A DNA stretch of 64,000 nucleotides from Salimicrobium humidisoli (GTDB taxonomy: Bacteria; Bacillota; Bacilli; Bacillales; Halobacillaceae). Where the stretch lies: contig NZ_NSGH01000010.1 of NCBI RefSeq assembly GCF_002295105.1, positions 42,247 to 106,246 on the forward strand. The letters are read 5' to 3'. The first letter of the stretch is position 1. Each line of letters opens with the position of its first letter. The position numbers and the translations under genes were made by a program. The notes under the pieces are model-generated. The model was not told the DNA's origin, made no database searches, and saw only the letters and a program-made list of their open reading frames with translations. Below, piece after piece: positions 16,941 through 25,102 of this stretch.

Positions 16941-17930
16941 CTATACACTATCTCTTTTTATAAGTCTATACTTGTGCATCATTTTTTTGCTGTGCTTAAT
17001 TCCGGCCATCGTCTCAAGCAGCATCTCCCCGACCGCTTCCCCGGCTTCTTCGTTGTAATAATTCACTGTAGTCAAGGAAGGAGTGATGTACCTGGACATA
17101 ACGGCATCCCCGATTCCCGCTACAGCAACATCCCCCGGGATGGAGAAACCCTGCTCTTTCAAATATTCCATCGCTCCTGTCGCCATCCGGTCCGTGACGC
17201 AGAATACAGCGTCCGGGGGATCGGAACGGTTGTCGGTAATGATCCGTTTCATAGCTTCGTAGCCTGAATCTATGCTGAAATCCCCTTCCGCCATCCAACT
17301 CTCTTTCACTTCCAGGTTCTGTCTCTTCAAGGCATCCGTGTAGGCGGTCTGCCTCAACTTTCCGACAGCAGGATCCGTTTCGGAGACACCGATAAAGCCG
17401 ATTTTCCTGTGCCCTTTCCCGATAAGGAGATGCATAATGTCGGAGGAAGCATCGTAATCCGCATACGTCAGCGACGGCACCCCCGGAATATTTTGACCGA
17501 GAGCCACCACGGGAATAGGAAAGGCTTCTATTTCCTGCTGAAGCCGCTCCCCGATGTTAGTAGCCAGAAGGATGATCCCGTCCGCCTGCCTGCTTTTGAG
17601 CAGGCGCAGATATTCAATTTCTTTATCCGGATCCAGCTCTGTATCCGTAAGCAGAATCTGCATACCTTCCCGCTTCATCACTTTATTGATTCCTGATACG
17701 ACACGGCTTGAGGTTTCCGTACTGATTTTCGGCAGAATAATGCCGATGACTCCTGTCTTTTTCGTGCGGAGCGTTTGGGCGGACTGACTCGGCATATACC
17801 CGGTTTCATTAATAACCTGTGCAATTCTTTCACTCGCTTCCTGGCCGACATAGCCGCTGTTATTCAGAAAGCGGGACACGGTCGTCCGGGAGACACCTGC
17901 CAACTTAGCTATATCATTAATTGTAGTCAT
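16941..17930 (-). CDS. scrR: LacI-family sucrose operon repressor
   Basis: 329 residues, ATG at 17930 with AGGAGAGAG upstream. Residues 1-55 form the LacI helix-turn-helix (TINDIAKLAGVSRTTVSRFL) and hinge (SQSAQTLRTKKTGVIGIILP). The rest is a periplasmic-binding-like sensor domain ending in a GDAVMSRYITPSLTTVNY segment. It lies directly upstream of scrA, with the palindromic operator in the gap, so it probably represses the operon until a sucrose metabolite (often fructose or fructose phosphate) is present. Confidence 0.9.
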   Translation of the reverse strand: MTTINDIAKLAGVSRTTVSRFLNNSGYVGQEASERIAQVINETGYMPSQSAQTLRTKKTGVIGIILPKISTETSSRVVSGINKVMKREGMQILLTDTELDPDKEIEYLRLLKSRQADGIILLATNIGERLQQEIEAFPIPVVALGQNIPGVPSLTYADYDASSDIMHLLIGKGHRKIGFIGVSETDPAVGKLRQTAYTDALKRQNLEVKESWMAEGDFSIDSGYEAMKRIITDNRSDPPDAVFCVTDRMATGAMEYLKEQGFSIPGDVAVAGIGDAVMSRYITPSLTTVNYYNEEAGEAVGEMLLETMAGIKHSKKMMHKYRLIKRDSV

Positions 17931-17963
17931 CTGACTCTCTCCTATTATCGCTTAATCCGGAAA

Positions 17964-18806
17964 TTATTCTTTCTCTTCCAGCGCTTCTTTCAAAAATTTA
18001 TACACTCCGTTTTCGGTATTCGGATAGTCGGTCACTTCCGGGAACTGATCTTTCAGTTCCTCAGGGGCGTTACTCATTACTACCGGTCTCCCGGCCAGCT
18101 CAAGCATCGGGATGTCGTTCCCGCCGTCCCCGATCGCAACCAGCTCTTCCGGGGCGATGCTGTAATAATCAAGCAGCAGTTCAAGTGCCGAACCTTTACT
18201 GATGCCTTCCTTCATCACTTCCACGTTGTGTTCAGAGGACGATGAAGTGATGAAAGGGGCTTTGTTTCCGCCCAGACTGACCTCCCAGTTCTCCAGTTTT
18301 TCCTGATCATTCGTAAAGAAGTAGACTTTCACTACTTCCTTCAAATCGGGATCCTCTTCAAGTTGCAACTGTTCTTTCCATACTTTCTGGCGTGAATTCC
18401 ACTCGTGCTTGCGGACCGTTTCGGCTTTCGGCCCCTCCAGTTCTTCTGCGAGGGATATTTCATCTTCCTTAAAAGAAACCCGTCTTCCATCTTTCATATG
18501 TATTTCATAATACAGTCGGTGTTTACGATTTTCTTCAATCAGCTTGCGGACGATCTCTTCATCGAGCGTTTCGTCCGCGAGCATTTTTTCTCCGGCTACG
18601 GCCACCATTCCGTTGGCAGCGGCGATGCCATCAGGCTTCATATCTTTAGCCAGTACTTCCTGCACATCACTGAGTGTGCGGCCGGTGGCAAGAAAAATAT
18701 AGTACCCTTTCTCCTGTAAAGATGACATAAGGGAAAGGAGTTCATCGGTAATGATGTGTTCATCATTCAGAATCGTCCCGTCCATATCCAGTGCGACAGC
18801 CTTCAT
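17964..18806 (-). CDS. Cof-type HAD-IIB phosphatase
   Basis: ATG at 18806 follows GAAGGAGGGGG; 280 residues. HAD motifs: DMDGTIL at residues 7-13 (nucleophile Asp), FLATGRT (motif II), the lysine of the GISKGSAL segment, and GDGGNDIPML (motif IV). The IIB cap lies between. Cof-type phosphatases act on sugar phosphates, flavin or pyridoxal phosphates; substrate unknown. It lies between the gas vesicle operon terminator and scrR, all on the minus strand, 34 bases from scrR. Confidence 0.88.
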   Translation of the reverse strand: MKAVALDMDGTILNDEHIITDELLSLMSSLQEKGYYIFLATGRTLSDVQEVLAKDMKPDGIAAANGMVAVAGEKMLADETLDEEIVRKLIEENRKHRLYYEIHMKDGRRVSFKEDEISLAEELEGPKAETVRKHEWNSRQKVWKEQLQLEEDPDLKEVVKVYFFTNDQEKLENWEVSLGGNKAPFITSSSSEHNVEVMKEGISKGSALELLLDYYSIAPEELVAIGDGGNDIPMLELAGRPVVMSNAPEELKDQFPEVTDYPNTENGVYKFLKEALEEKE

Positions 18807-18845
18807 ATAACCCCCTCCTTCTTCTATTAATAGTAACACAGGACA

Positions 18846-18877
18846 TAACAAAACTGCCTTAATTAAAAGGCAGTTCC
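18846..18877 (-). terminator. Terminator of the gas vesicle operon
   Basis: Minus strand: AACTGCCTT and AAGGCAGTT pair perfectly around a six-base loop, followed by TTG and a T-rich run. It lies right after the gvpU stop. Confidence 0.7.
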
Positions 18878-18880
18878 CTG

Positions 18881-19246
18881 TTATTCTTCGACTTCTATTT
18901 TACCGAGAAAATATCCGTCCACCTGTTCAAGAGTACCTCTCCAGTAAACGCCGCCCTCTTCCGGGGTCGGAGTATCGGAGATGAACACTTTGGCGTCTTT
19001 CAGATGAATGAAAGAATAGTGATCATGTTTCTGTTCTTTCGTCGATTCTGCAGCTTTCTCAAACTGCTCGCTGATTTTCTGTGACGCTTCCCCGCCGTTT
19101 TCCAGCAGGTGGGAAGTGGAGTTCAGATAATCATAAGCAGACGTAAGAGTGCCTGTCACTAACGCCCCTTTCACCTGAAGGGTCAGATCGACCGTAAAAT
19201 CTTCTTCATTCGCAGATTTAACGTACGTTTCTAAAATATCATCCAT
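18881..19246 (-). CDS. gvpU: Gas vesicle accessory protein GvpU
   Basis: 121 residues with GvpU-like segments: an N-terminal helix, the beta strand VDLTLQVKGALVTGTLTS near residue 20, a helical centre, and HYSFIHLKDAKVFISD near residue 75, then GVYWRGTLEQVDGYFLGKI. GvpU is the last gene of the B. megaterium gas vesicle operon and has been implicated in vesicle clustering. It holds the same terminal place here, just after gvpT. Confidence 0.85.
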   Translation of the reverse strand: MDDILETYVKSANEEDFTVDLTLQVKGALVTGTLTSAYDYLNSTSHLLENGGEASQKISEQFEKAAESTKEQKHDHYSFIHLKDAKVFISDTPTPEEGGVYWRGTLEQVDGYFLGKIEVEE

Positions 19247-19260
19247 TCTTAGTCCTCCTC

Positions 19261-20256
19261 TCAGGATTCTTCTTCAGAAGAAGGGTGTGCCGCATTTTCC
19301 TGATTCACCGTTTTCTTTTTACTGCCGGAGCTCTTCTTCACAGTATTCTGCTTGTTGGAAGAAGGTTCTACGCGTTTGACGACAGAGGAATCATCTTCCC
19401 CATTGTTTTTGCTGTTTTTGCTGTTTTTATTGTCTTTGTTGTCTTCGCTGCTCTTAGTATCTTTTTTAGTCTTGCTGCTCTTCTTACTGCTCTGGCTCTT
19501 CTTATTTGACGAAGTTTTCTTTTTCTCGGACTGGCCTGAATCACTTTCACCAGATTCATCGGAGTCGCCGGATTCCGCAGAACTTCCGGTGTCCTTCTGT
19601 TTGTCATCTTGAGCTTTCCCGTTTTGGGAAGACTTGCTGCTGGCAGACTTCTTCTCCGCCGATTCATCAGAATCGTTTTCGGTAGTTTTGTTCTCTTCGT
19701 CGCCTTTGTTCTCTTCCTGATCTTTCTCTTCATTCTCTTCTTTCTTATCTTGTTTGTTTCCTTTAAGTGTATTTTTCAGTTTATCCCGCTTACGGGTACT
19801 GCTTTCCTCTTCCTCATCGTCTTCCTCATCGTCTTCCTCATCGTCTTCTTCATCGTCATTCTTCTTGTCCCGGGTCAGCTTGTCTTTGATTTTATCTCTT
19901 TTACGAGTTTCTTTCCCGTCAGAGTCTTCCCCGGATTCCTCTTCCGACTCATCTTCATCATCGCTGTCATCTTTACTCATTTTCAGCTTTTCTTTCACCT
20001 TATCCCGCTTACGGGTACTGCTTTCCTCTTCCTTGCTGCTGTCATCCTGTTTTTTATTCGCTTTTGATTCATTTCCGGACTCTTTTTCCGCTTTAGAATC
20101 ATTTTGCCTGGATTTCTCTTCCTTCTGTCCGGATTCTTCTTTGCCGGATTTATTACTGACGTCCGGTTTGAAAATCCACCCGACGAGGGCACCGAGTGTG
20201 CCTCCGACAATGGCTCTCAGCATTTTACCGGAGCCTTTTTTATTTTCATTACTCAT
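19261..20256 (-). CDS. gvpT: GvpT-like protein with a long charged, repeat-rich tail
   Basis: 331 residues. Residues about 12-30 form a glycine-rich membrane-active segment (MLRAIVGGTLGALVGWIFKP), like the YtxH-type start of GvpT. The remaining 300 residues are intrinsically disordered by composition: Ser, Asp, Glu, Lys, Asn and Gln dominate. Three copies of a (S/E)TRKRDK(V/I/L)K motif occur, one in each third of the N-terminal half, and a DDEE tandem run lies near residue 140. The start overlaps gvpJ by four bases. Position between gvpJ and gvpU fits GvpT of B. megaterium; the tail itself I cannot assign. Confidence 0.7.
   Translation of the reverse strand: MSNENKKGSGKMLRAIVGGTLGALVGWIFKPDVSNKSGKEESGQKEEKSRQNDSKAEKESGNESKANKKQDDSSKEEESSTRKRDKVKEKLKMSKDDSDDEDESEEESGEDSDGKETRKRDKIKDKLTRDKKNDDEEDDEEDDEEDDEEEESSTRKRDKLKNTLKGNKQDKKEENEEKDQEENKGDEENKTTENDSDESAEKKSASSKSSQNGKAQDDKQKDTGSSAESGDSDESGESDSGQSEKKKTSSNKKSQSSKKSSKTKKDTKSSEDNKDNKNSKNSKNNGEDDSSVVKRVEPSSNKQNTVKKSSGSKKKTVNQENAAHPSSEEES
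19781..20033. repeat. DNA repeats inside gvpT (34-bp exact pair and 12-bp tandem run)
   Basis: A 34-base segment beginning TTATCCCGCTTACGGGTACT occurs identically at 19781-19814 and 20000-20033, 219 bases apart; it encodes the EEESSTRKRDK motif. A diverged third copy lies between, near 19894. At about 19812-19850 the 12-mer TCCTCATCGTCT is repeated in tandem three to four times, encoding DDEE units. Exact DNA identity points to recent duplication or slippage. Confidence 0.85.
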
Positions 20257-20576
20257 TTGCTATCCTCTCCTATCTGCCTGCGGTCATTGGACATACTGTT
20301 CTCCAGTCTTTCCAGTCTTTCTTTAAGTTCCCTGTTCTCATCTTCCACTTCTTTTCTCGCAGCCTGTGAATTTAGGAATGGATCGCTTTCCCACCAGTCC
20401 ATTCCGATTTCTTTCGCTTTATCGACGGAGGCGACAATCAGACGGATCTTTATGGTCAGAAGCTCCACATCGGCAATGTTGACCTTGATATCTCCGGCAA
20501 TGACCACACCTTTATCCAGTACGAGTTCCAGTACATCAACGATACTGTCATTTCTGGTTGACTGTTCTATAGGCAT
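20253..20576 (-). CDS. gvpJ: Gas vesicle minor shell protein GvpJ
   Basis: 107 residues of the GvpA/J/M shell family. The core is SIVDVLELVLDKGVVIAGDIKVNIADVELLTIKI... (residues about 11-60), with the amphipathic beta-hairpin and helices known from GvpA. A coiled-coil tail with ENRELKERLERLEN distinguishes it from the main shell protein. GvpJ is thought to nucleate or cap the vesicle. A good ribosome site (AAAAGGAGG) precedes the ATG, and the 3' end overlaps gvpT. Confidence 0.88.
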   Translation of the reverse strand: MPIEQSTRNDSIVDVLELVLDKGVVIAGDIKVNIADVELLTIKIRLIVASVDKAKEIGMDWWESDPFLNSQAARKEVEDENRELKERLERLENSMSNDRRQIGEDSK

Positions 20577-20624
20577 ACTATTTCCTCCTTTTTGCTATAT
20601 AAGACGAAACCGGACGATTCGTAA

Positions 20625-20936
20625 TTACATAAGTTTCCCAAGCGGACCGAGATCCAGGTTCAAATCTTCATCAGTGAGATTGAAGACTTCTTTCAACTCA
20701 TCCATTTTCGTCTCCAGATTCATCAGGGCTATGCCTAATTCCTCTTCCTGCTCTTCTGTGAGTCTTCCGCCTTCCACTCTCCGGATGGCCTGACGTTCCA
20801 CAAGATCCCTGAGAAGTTCAATAACCGTAAGCACAAGCTGGGCCAGTCCTTCTTCGGCGCCGGCCGGGTCCAGTTCAATTTTTCCGCTTTTTTCCGGTAC
20901 TTTAGTACTTTCCGGTACGTTAGTCTTCTGTGGCAC
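20625..20936 (-). CDS. gvpK: Gas vesicle protein GvpK
   Basis: 103 residues. The GvpK core KIELDPAGAEEGLAQLVLTV (from about residue 18) is followed by RDLVERQAIRRVEGGRLTEE, both diagnostic. GvpK is required for vesicle formation; its exact role is unsettled. The start overlaps gvpS by 17 bases. Confidence 0.93.
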   Translation of the reverse strand: MPQKTNVPESTKVPEKSGKIELDPAGAEEGLAQLVLTVIELLRDLVERQAIRRVEGGRLTEEQEEELGIALMNLETKMDELKEVFNLTDEDLNLDLGPLGKLM

Positions 20937-21168
20937 GTTCTAACGCCTCCCTTTCCTCATCGAATTTAATAGAAGCTATTTCTTTCTCTCTTGCTTCAGC
21001 AAGAGTTTCTACAGCGGCAATCAATATTTTCAAGTCTACATAAACAAGATCAATCCCCGCGATAGAGATGACGAGATCTCCCTGGATAGCGACACCTTTA
21101 TACAGGACGGTATCCAGTATGTCTATAAGCGCAATGTCTTTGTTTTCATAGGGATCACTGACCGCCAT
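20920..21168 (-). CDS. gvpS: Gas vesicle shell-family protein GvpS
   Basis: 82 residues of the GvpA/J/M/S family: LIDILDTVLYKGVAIQGDLV, then SIAGIDLVYVDLKILIAAVE. AAGGAGGAG precedes the ATG. It holds the gvpS position of the B. megaterium order, between gvpL and gvpK. It is probably a minor shell component. Confidence 0.88.
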   Translation of the reverse strand: MAVSDPYENKDIALIDILDTVLYKGVAIQGDLVISIAGIDLVYVDLKILIAAVETLAEAREKEIASIKFDEEREALERATED

Positions 21169-21180
21169 ACGCTCTCCTCC

Positions 21181-21990
21181 TTACTCTTCCATAGTGGCAA
21201 AGTGATAAGCCGGCCACGGTCCGGTCGCTTCAATCAGCCAGCCGTCTTCTTCTTTTTCTTTCTCCATATCCCTGATCTGATCGAGAAAGCTTTCCAGATC
21301 ATCACTCTTCACCAGGTAGGCGGAATTCAGAGCCATTTCGTCTTCTCTTCCTGTTACGTCTTTCTTCCAGTTCTTCTTCCGTTCCGAATCTTCACTGTAT
21401 CCTGCTAACCTATCGTGCATCTCTTCGGCTTTCTTCTCCTGATCTTTGAACATTTCTTCCTCGATGAATTTATCGAGTTTTTTCTTCTCGAGGTACTGAC
21501 GGCCTTTACTCATCTGTTCGATTTCCTCGCGTTTGGCTTTCACATTTTCGTTCGCTTCCGCCACCCGCTCATAGAACGTTTTCGGATTAATATAAGCTTT
21601 CACATTCCACTCTTCTTTCCCTTCAAGTGTTTGGAGGGTGTGTTGGAGGTGGTCTTCTTTGTCTTCAATCATCTGTTTAAGACTTTCCACAGATTCAAAA
21701 ATGGTGCCGAACTTCATTGGAAGGACGGTAGTATGACGTTGAAGTTCAAGAAGAGCTTCGTGGTGATGAAAAGCTTTTTCCTGTATCCAGGCTGTGTTGT
21801 TGGAGTTCTCTTCCATCGCTGTCTCTCCGAATTCCTCTTCGCTCACTTCAGTGACGACAGCAGCCAGACCTCCGAAATCTTCGATATAAGGGAGACCTTC
21901 CCCTTCTATCGCTGATTTTTCGGAATCCCAAATTTCACCGATTTCGTGTCCTTCCGGTATAATTCCATACAAATATACTAATTTTCCCAT
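21181..21990 (-). CDS. gvpL: Gas vesicle protein GvpL (GvpF/GvpL family)
   Basis: 269 residues. The N-terminal strand KLVYLYGIIP, the segment HHEALLELQRHTTVLPMKFGTIFESVE (quoted in parts) near residue 75, and the C-terminal GPWPAYHFA are typical of the GvpF/L family. A long charged helical region joins the two domains. GvpF/L proteins bind GvpA and help start assembly. It is one of two family members in this operon (with gvpF at 22256). Confidence 0.92.
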   Translation of the reverse strand: MGKLVYLYGIIPEGHEIGEIWDSEKSAIEGEGLPYIEDFGGLAAVVTEVSEEEFGETAMEENSNNTAWIQEKAFHHHEALLELQRHTTVLPMKFGTIFESVESLKQMIEDKEDHLQHTLQTLEGKEEWNVKAYINPKTFYERVAEANENVKAKREEIEQMSKGRQYLEKKKLDKFIEEEMFKDQEKKAEEMHDRLAGYSEDSERKKNWKKDVTGREDEMALNSAYLVKSDDLESFLDQIRDMEKEKEEDGWLIEATGPWPAYHFATMEE

Positions 21991-22001
21991 ACATCTTCCC
22001 C

Positions 22002-22253
22002 CTACGAGTCCATCATTTCATCTATTTCTTCGAGTTCCATCCGTTTCGCCTGTTCATACCTTACGAGCAGAACCGCTTCCTGTTCTTCGAATACAGTCTC
22101 ATCCACTTCACCAAGTTCATACATCATCTGAAGCTGCACAAGCTTCTGCTGAATCGTTTCCAGGTCATACAGTTCCTTGTCCACTTCCTCTTTCACTTTT
22201 TCTCCGACTTTCACGACGAGATTCAGCGGGGCAGTAGCAAGTTTATGAATCAT
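22002..22253 (-). CDS. gvpG: Gas vesicle protein GvpG
   Basis: 83 residues: LATAPLNLVVKVGEKVKEEV at the start, then YDLETIQQKLVQLQMMYELG, the GvpG signature, and an acidic helical tail. Two bases separate it from gvpF. GvpG is a small accessory assembly protein. Confidence 0.92.
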   Translation of the reverse strand: MIHKLATAPLNLVVKVGEKVKEEVDKELYDLETIQQKLVQLQMMYELGEVDETVFEEQEAVLLVRYEQAKRMELEEIDEMMDS

Positions 22254-22255
22254 GC

Positions 22256-23014
22256 TTAATTCTCCACCTTTAATTTCATATTAATGAAGTTATACGCAGG
22301 CCATGGTCCTGTGTAATGGAAGTCCACTTTATCTTTCCACCGTTCGTGAAGCTCATTCACCGCTTCATCGAATGCTTCCTCTTTTTCTTTTTCGATCAGA
22401 TAAGCACCATTCAGCAGCATCTTTTCTCCGGAAGGTTCATTCGCTTTGGCCGAAACCGCCTCGGCTTCCAGTTTGGAGTGGATATCCGTTTCCACTTCCT
22501 CCCGTTTTTCTTTCACGAGATTCGCAGCCATTTCTCCAAGCTTCATCCGGTCAAAGTAGCCGGCTTCCCTGGATTTTGCATCTACCCGTTTCTTCTGGGC
22601 AGTGAGCGTTTCACTTCCGGAAGTCAATTCCTCCAGCCACTCTTTCTTCGCGGTGACTTTCAGTCCGACTTCTATTTTTCCGTGTACTTCCGGGAACAAT
22701 TTCACAAGTTCCGGATGCAGATTCTCAAGAAGAGCGTTAACGTCTTCTTCGGAGCGGAACACATTACCGAAACTGACCGGTACGACATCAAATTCTCTGT
22801 CCATCATGCCTGAGATCACGCCCTGATGGGCAGTAAGATTTTTACGGTTCGGTGTGAAAATACGTTTTGATACCGGTGCTACTACTGCAGCGGCTTCTTT
22901 GAATTGCACCGTATACGTTTCTGTCGTTTCTTCATCAAACGTAACCGGGCCGAAAGATTGCTGTTCTTCCGACCGGATGATACCAAAAAGATAAATGCCA
23001 TTTTCCTCTTTCAC
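22256..23014 (-). CDS. gvpF: Gas vesicle protein GvpF (GvpF/GvpL family)
   Basis: 252 residues from a GTG start with GGGGGAA upstream. It begins GIYLFGIIRSEEQQSFGP, contains NLTAHQGVISGMM and DVVPVSFGNVFRSEEDV near residues 58-90, and ends with FHYTGPWPAYNFINMKL, all GvpF/L family features. It follows gvpN and precedes gvpG as in B. megaterium. Confidence 0.92.
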   Translation of the reverse strand: MKEENGIYLFGIIRSEEQQSFGPVTFDEETTETYTVQFKEAAAVVAPVSKRIFTPNRKNLTAHQGVISGMMDREFDVVPVSFGNVFRSEEDVNALLENLHPELVKLFPEVHGKIEVGLKVTAKKEWLEELTSGSETLTAQKKRVDAKSREAGYFDRMKLGEMAANLVKEKREEVETDIHSKLEAEAVSAKANEPSGEKMLLNGAYLIEKEKEEAFDEAVNELHERWKDKVDFHYTGPWPAYNFINMKLKVEN

Positions 23015-23026
23015 GTCATTTTCCCC

Positions 23027-23866
23027 CTAATTTCTGAACAGTTCTTCAAACTCTTCGTCGCTCAGATCGTCTTCGTGGTGCCATAAAATGTCATAGCACA
23101 CTTCACGGAAGTTGGGGTTGTCCCCTGTCACTTTCATCTGGTAACGATCGGCGACTTTGGCTATCATAAGTGGCAGGCGCACACTGCCGCCCTGCTCATC
23201 TTTTTTTTCTTCCGCGCGGGATACGATGGAAAGAATCATGCTGATATCCTTATCCTTAAGCGATGTTTCGGAAGCCAGAACCTGGTGCTTTCTTTCTTCT
23301 TCCATAAGCTGAAAACGCATAGTGACCATTCTGTCCCGCAGGGCATCCTGAGAAGGGTGCACCCCTGAGTATTCCATAGGGTTACTTGTAAAAATCATCG
23401 CAAACTTCGGGTGGACATCGATATAGGAAGCCGTACGTTTTGTACCGAATAACGGAAGAATCCTTTCTTCAAGTACCGGTAAAAAAAGGTTGTTTACGGC
23501 CGGTGAAGTTCTTGTGAATTCATCGTAAATAACCGTATACCCCTGCTCAACAGCTTCATAAAGTCTTCCTTTTTTCCAGGACTCTTCTACATTCTCTTCC
23601 ACTTTGCGCACGGTATGGATGTAGTTGTCATCCAGTTTATTACGTTTGTAGCCGCTGAAAGAACCGATCAGATCATTCGTGGAAAGATCTTCGTGACCGC
23701 TCATGAAAATAACCGGCCGATTCCTTCTTTTCGCCAATTGAAGAGCGGAGGTCGTTTTACCAACCCCCGGAGGTCCTGTGAAGTGTACGGGAAAACCCGT
23801 GTTCAAGTATCTGAGGGAGCGTCTGATGAGACTTTCATGAAAATCTTCTTTTTGACGGGTAGTCAC
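23027..23866 (-). CDS. gvpN: Gas vesicle AAA+ ATPase GvpN
   Basis: The open frame begins at an ATG at 23884, but AAGGAGG lies inside those first codons, eight bases before the GTG at 23866; I use the GTG (279 residues). Walker A is GPPGVGKTT near residue 31, Walker B is VIYDEFTR, and the sensor region is MIFTSNPMEYSGVHPSQDAL, a MoxR-type AAA+ fold. GvpN raises vesicle yield and size, probably by remodelling shell or accessory proteins with ATP. Confidence 0.93.
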   Translation of the reverse strand: MTTRQKEDFHESLIRRSLRYLNTGFPVHFTGPPGVGKTTSALQLAKRRNRPVIFMSGHEDLSTNDLIGSFSGYKRNKLDDNYIHTVRKVEENVEESWKKGRLYEAVEQGYTVIYDEFTRTSPAVNNLFLPVLEERILPLFGTKRTASYIDVHPKFAMIFTSNPMEYSGVHPSQDALRDRMVTMRFQLMEEERKHQVLASETSLKDKDISMILSIVSRAEEKKDEQGGSVRLPLMIAKVADRYQMKVTGDNPNFREVCYDILWHHEDDLSDEEFEELFRN

Positions 23867-23880
23867 TGAAGCTCCCTCCT

Positions 23881-24138
23881 TCATGATGACTGCTCTTCAA
23901 GGTCTGTGCGGTAACGAAGGCTTACCCGCTGAAAGCTTGATACTTCATCATCTTCCACGAACACTTCATAAAGACCTATCATTTCATCATGTGCATATTT
24001 CTTCATATATTCTCTTTCTTCAACCACTTCCACCAGACCGCGATAGCCGCCTTCCTGCTGTTTCTCCATGGCGACTATCTTGTGTGGCGGGGCGATTTCA
24101 TCTTCAAAAAATTCTCTAACGATTTTAATCGCCTTCAT
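23881..24138 (-). CDS. gvpR: GvpR / GvpO-family gas vesicle protein
   Basis: 85 residues: KAIKIVREFFEDEIAPPHKI, then GYRGLVEVVEEREYMKKYAH and DEMIGLYEVFVEDD, matching the GvpO family. In B. megaterium the member at this place (between gvpB and gvpN) is called GvpR. The stop lies just past the internal ribosome site of gvpN. Confidence 0.85.
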   Translation of the reverse strand: MKAIKIVREFFEDEIAPPHKIVAMEKQQEGGYRGLVEVVEEREYMKKYAHDEMIGLYEVFVEDDEVSSFQRVSLRYRTDLEEQSS

Positions 24139-24159
24139 AACGAGAAAGCCCTCCTCACG

Positions 24160-24468
24160 TTAAACGTTGAATTCACTCTTTTCATTTGATCCACCGGATG
24201 AAGCGATTCTTGAAGATCCGCGGCTGCTGAGGCGTTCTTCTACACCTTCCACACCTTCATCTTCCACTTCATCACGCAGAAGTCCTACTGCTTCTGCATA
24301 TCTTAACCATGTATCCACACTTGCTATAACTACACGTGCTTCTACCGTGACGAGTTCTATACCTACTACGGATACACGGGCGTAAGCATCGATTACGATA
24401 CCTTTATCCAGAATTCTGTCGATAACTTCGGCCAAGCTGGAACTGTCTGTTGACTTTTGTACTGCCAT
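24160..24468 (-). CDS. gvpB: Major gas vesicle shell protein (GvpA/GvpB)
   Basis: 102 residues. The shell core [20 protein letters not shown], then [20 protein letters not shown] and [13 protein letters not shown], is nearly canonical GvpA. The C-terminal extension (about residues 76-102) is Ser/Gly/Glu-rich. This is the only GvpA-type major shell gene in the window; B. megaterium carries gvpA and gvpB separated by gvpP and gvpQ. AAGGAGG lies upstream of the ATG. Confidence 0.95.
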   Translation of the reverse strand: MAVQKSTDSSSLAEVIDRILDKGIVIDAYARVSVVGIELVTVEARVVIASVDTWLRYAEAVGLLRDEVEDEGVEGVEERLSSRGSSRIASSGGSNEKSEFNV

Positions 24469-24539
24469 GTTTCATTCCTCCTTAAATTTGGATTCCTACT
24501 TACCTTTCCCATGAGAGCAGCTGTCTACACGACATTACG

Positions 24540-24580
24540 GAATATTTCAATAAATAATCAATAGGCACTATGCCGATTTC
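24540..24580 (-). promoter_or_regulatory. Possible internal promoter before gvpB
   Basis: Minus strand: TTGATT, then after 18 bases TAATGT, between gvpQ and gvpB. An AT-rich segment and a small GGCA-TAG-TGCC hairpin lie just upstream. A separate promoter for the main shell gene would make sense, but the boxes are weak. Confidence 0.3.
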
Positions 24581-24592
24581 CCTTCTATTTGC

Positions 24593-25066
24593 TCAGTCGT
24601 TGTAGGACGGAATATACGGTGCTCCCTTTATATCTTTCGGGGTTTTTATATCTTTGACACCTTTTATTTCATTGACGCTTTTCAAATCGTCGGCGTGTTT
24701 CACTTTCTTTGTGGAAGAGCCGCTGATCTTCTCCTGCAGCTGTTCGCCGGATTCTTTCACTTCCTTCACTTTTTCACCGGCTTTCTCCAGCCCTTCCTGC
24801 ATTTTCTCTTCCGCTTCGTCACTCTTTTCGTCTACATACTCTGCATTTTCCTGCACCTGTTCCTCGAGGGATTCCTTCATATCGGAAGCTTTTTCCTGGA
24901 TGGATGCTTTGAACTGCTCTTCAGCTGTCTCCTGCACGCCTTCTTTCGCTGCTTCCTGCGTTTCTTCGACCGCTTCTTCCGGGTCATCCGATTTTTTCAG
25001 AGCTTTCTTTACATTAGGAATGACATTTCCGGCCAGTCGCATGACCTTTCCAGCTCCTTCTAACAT
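24593..25066 (-). CDS. gvpQ: GvpQ-like helical gas vesicle protein
   Basis: 157 residues, almost wholly helical, with repeated Glu/Lys/Gln heptad-like pattern (EEAVEETQEAAKEGVQETAE and EEQVQENAEYVDEKSDEAEE), an apolipoprotein/LEA-like composition. The tail turns to a GVKDIKTPKDIKGAPYIPSY segment. Its place directly before gvpB fits gvpQ of B. megaterium, though gvpP (also helical in that organism) cannot be ruled out. It is the first gene of the operon, behind a sigma-B-like promoter. Confidence 0.65.
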   Translation of the reverse strand: MLEGAGKVMRLAGNVIPNVKKALKKSDDPEEAVEETQEAAKEGVQETAEEQFKASIQEKASDMKESLEEQVQENAEYVDEKSDEAEEKMQEGLEKAGEKVKEVKESGEQLQEKISGSSTKKVKHADDLKSVNEIKGVKDIKTPKDIKGAPYIPSYND

Positions 25067-25102
25067 AGGAACCCCCTTCCACGTTTTTCAGTTTCATCAA
25101 GT

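Noticed and set aside
19812..19850. Tandem 12-mers considered as a CRISPR-like or minisatellite array
   Set aside because: There are no spacers; the repeats are in frame and encode DDEE units of gvpT.
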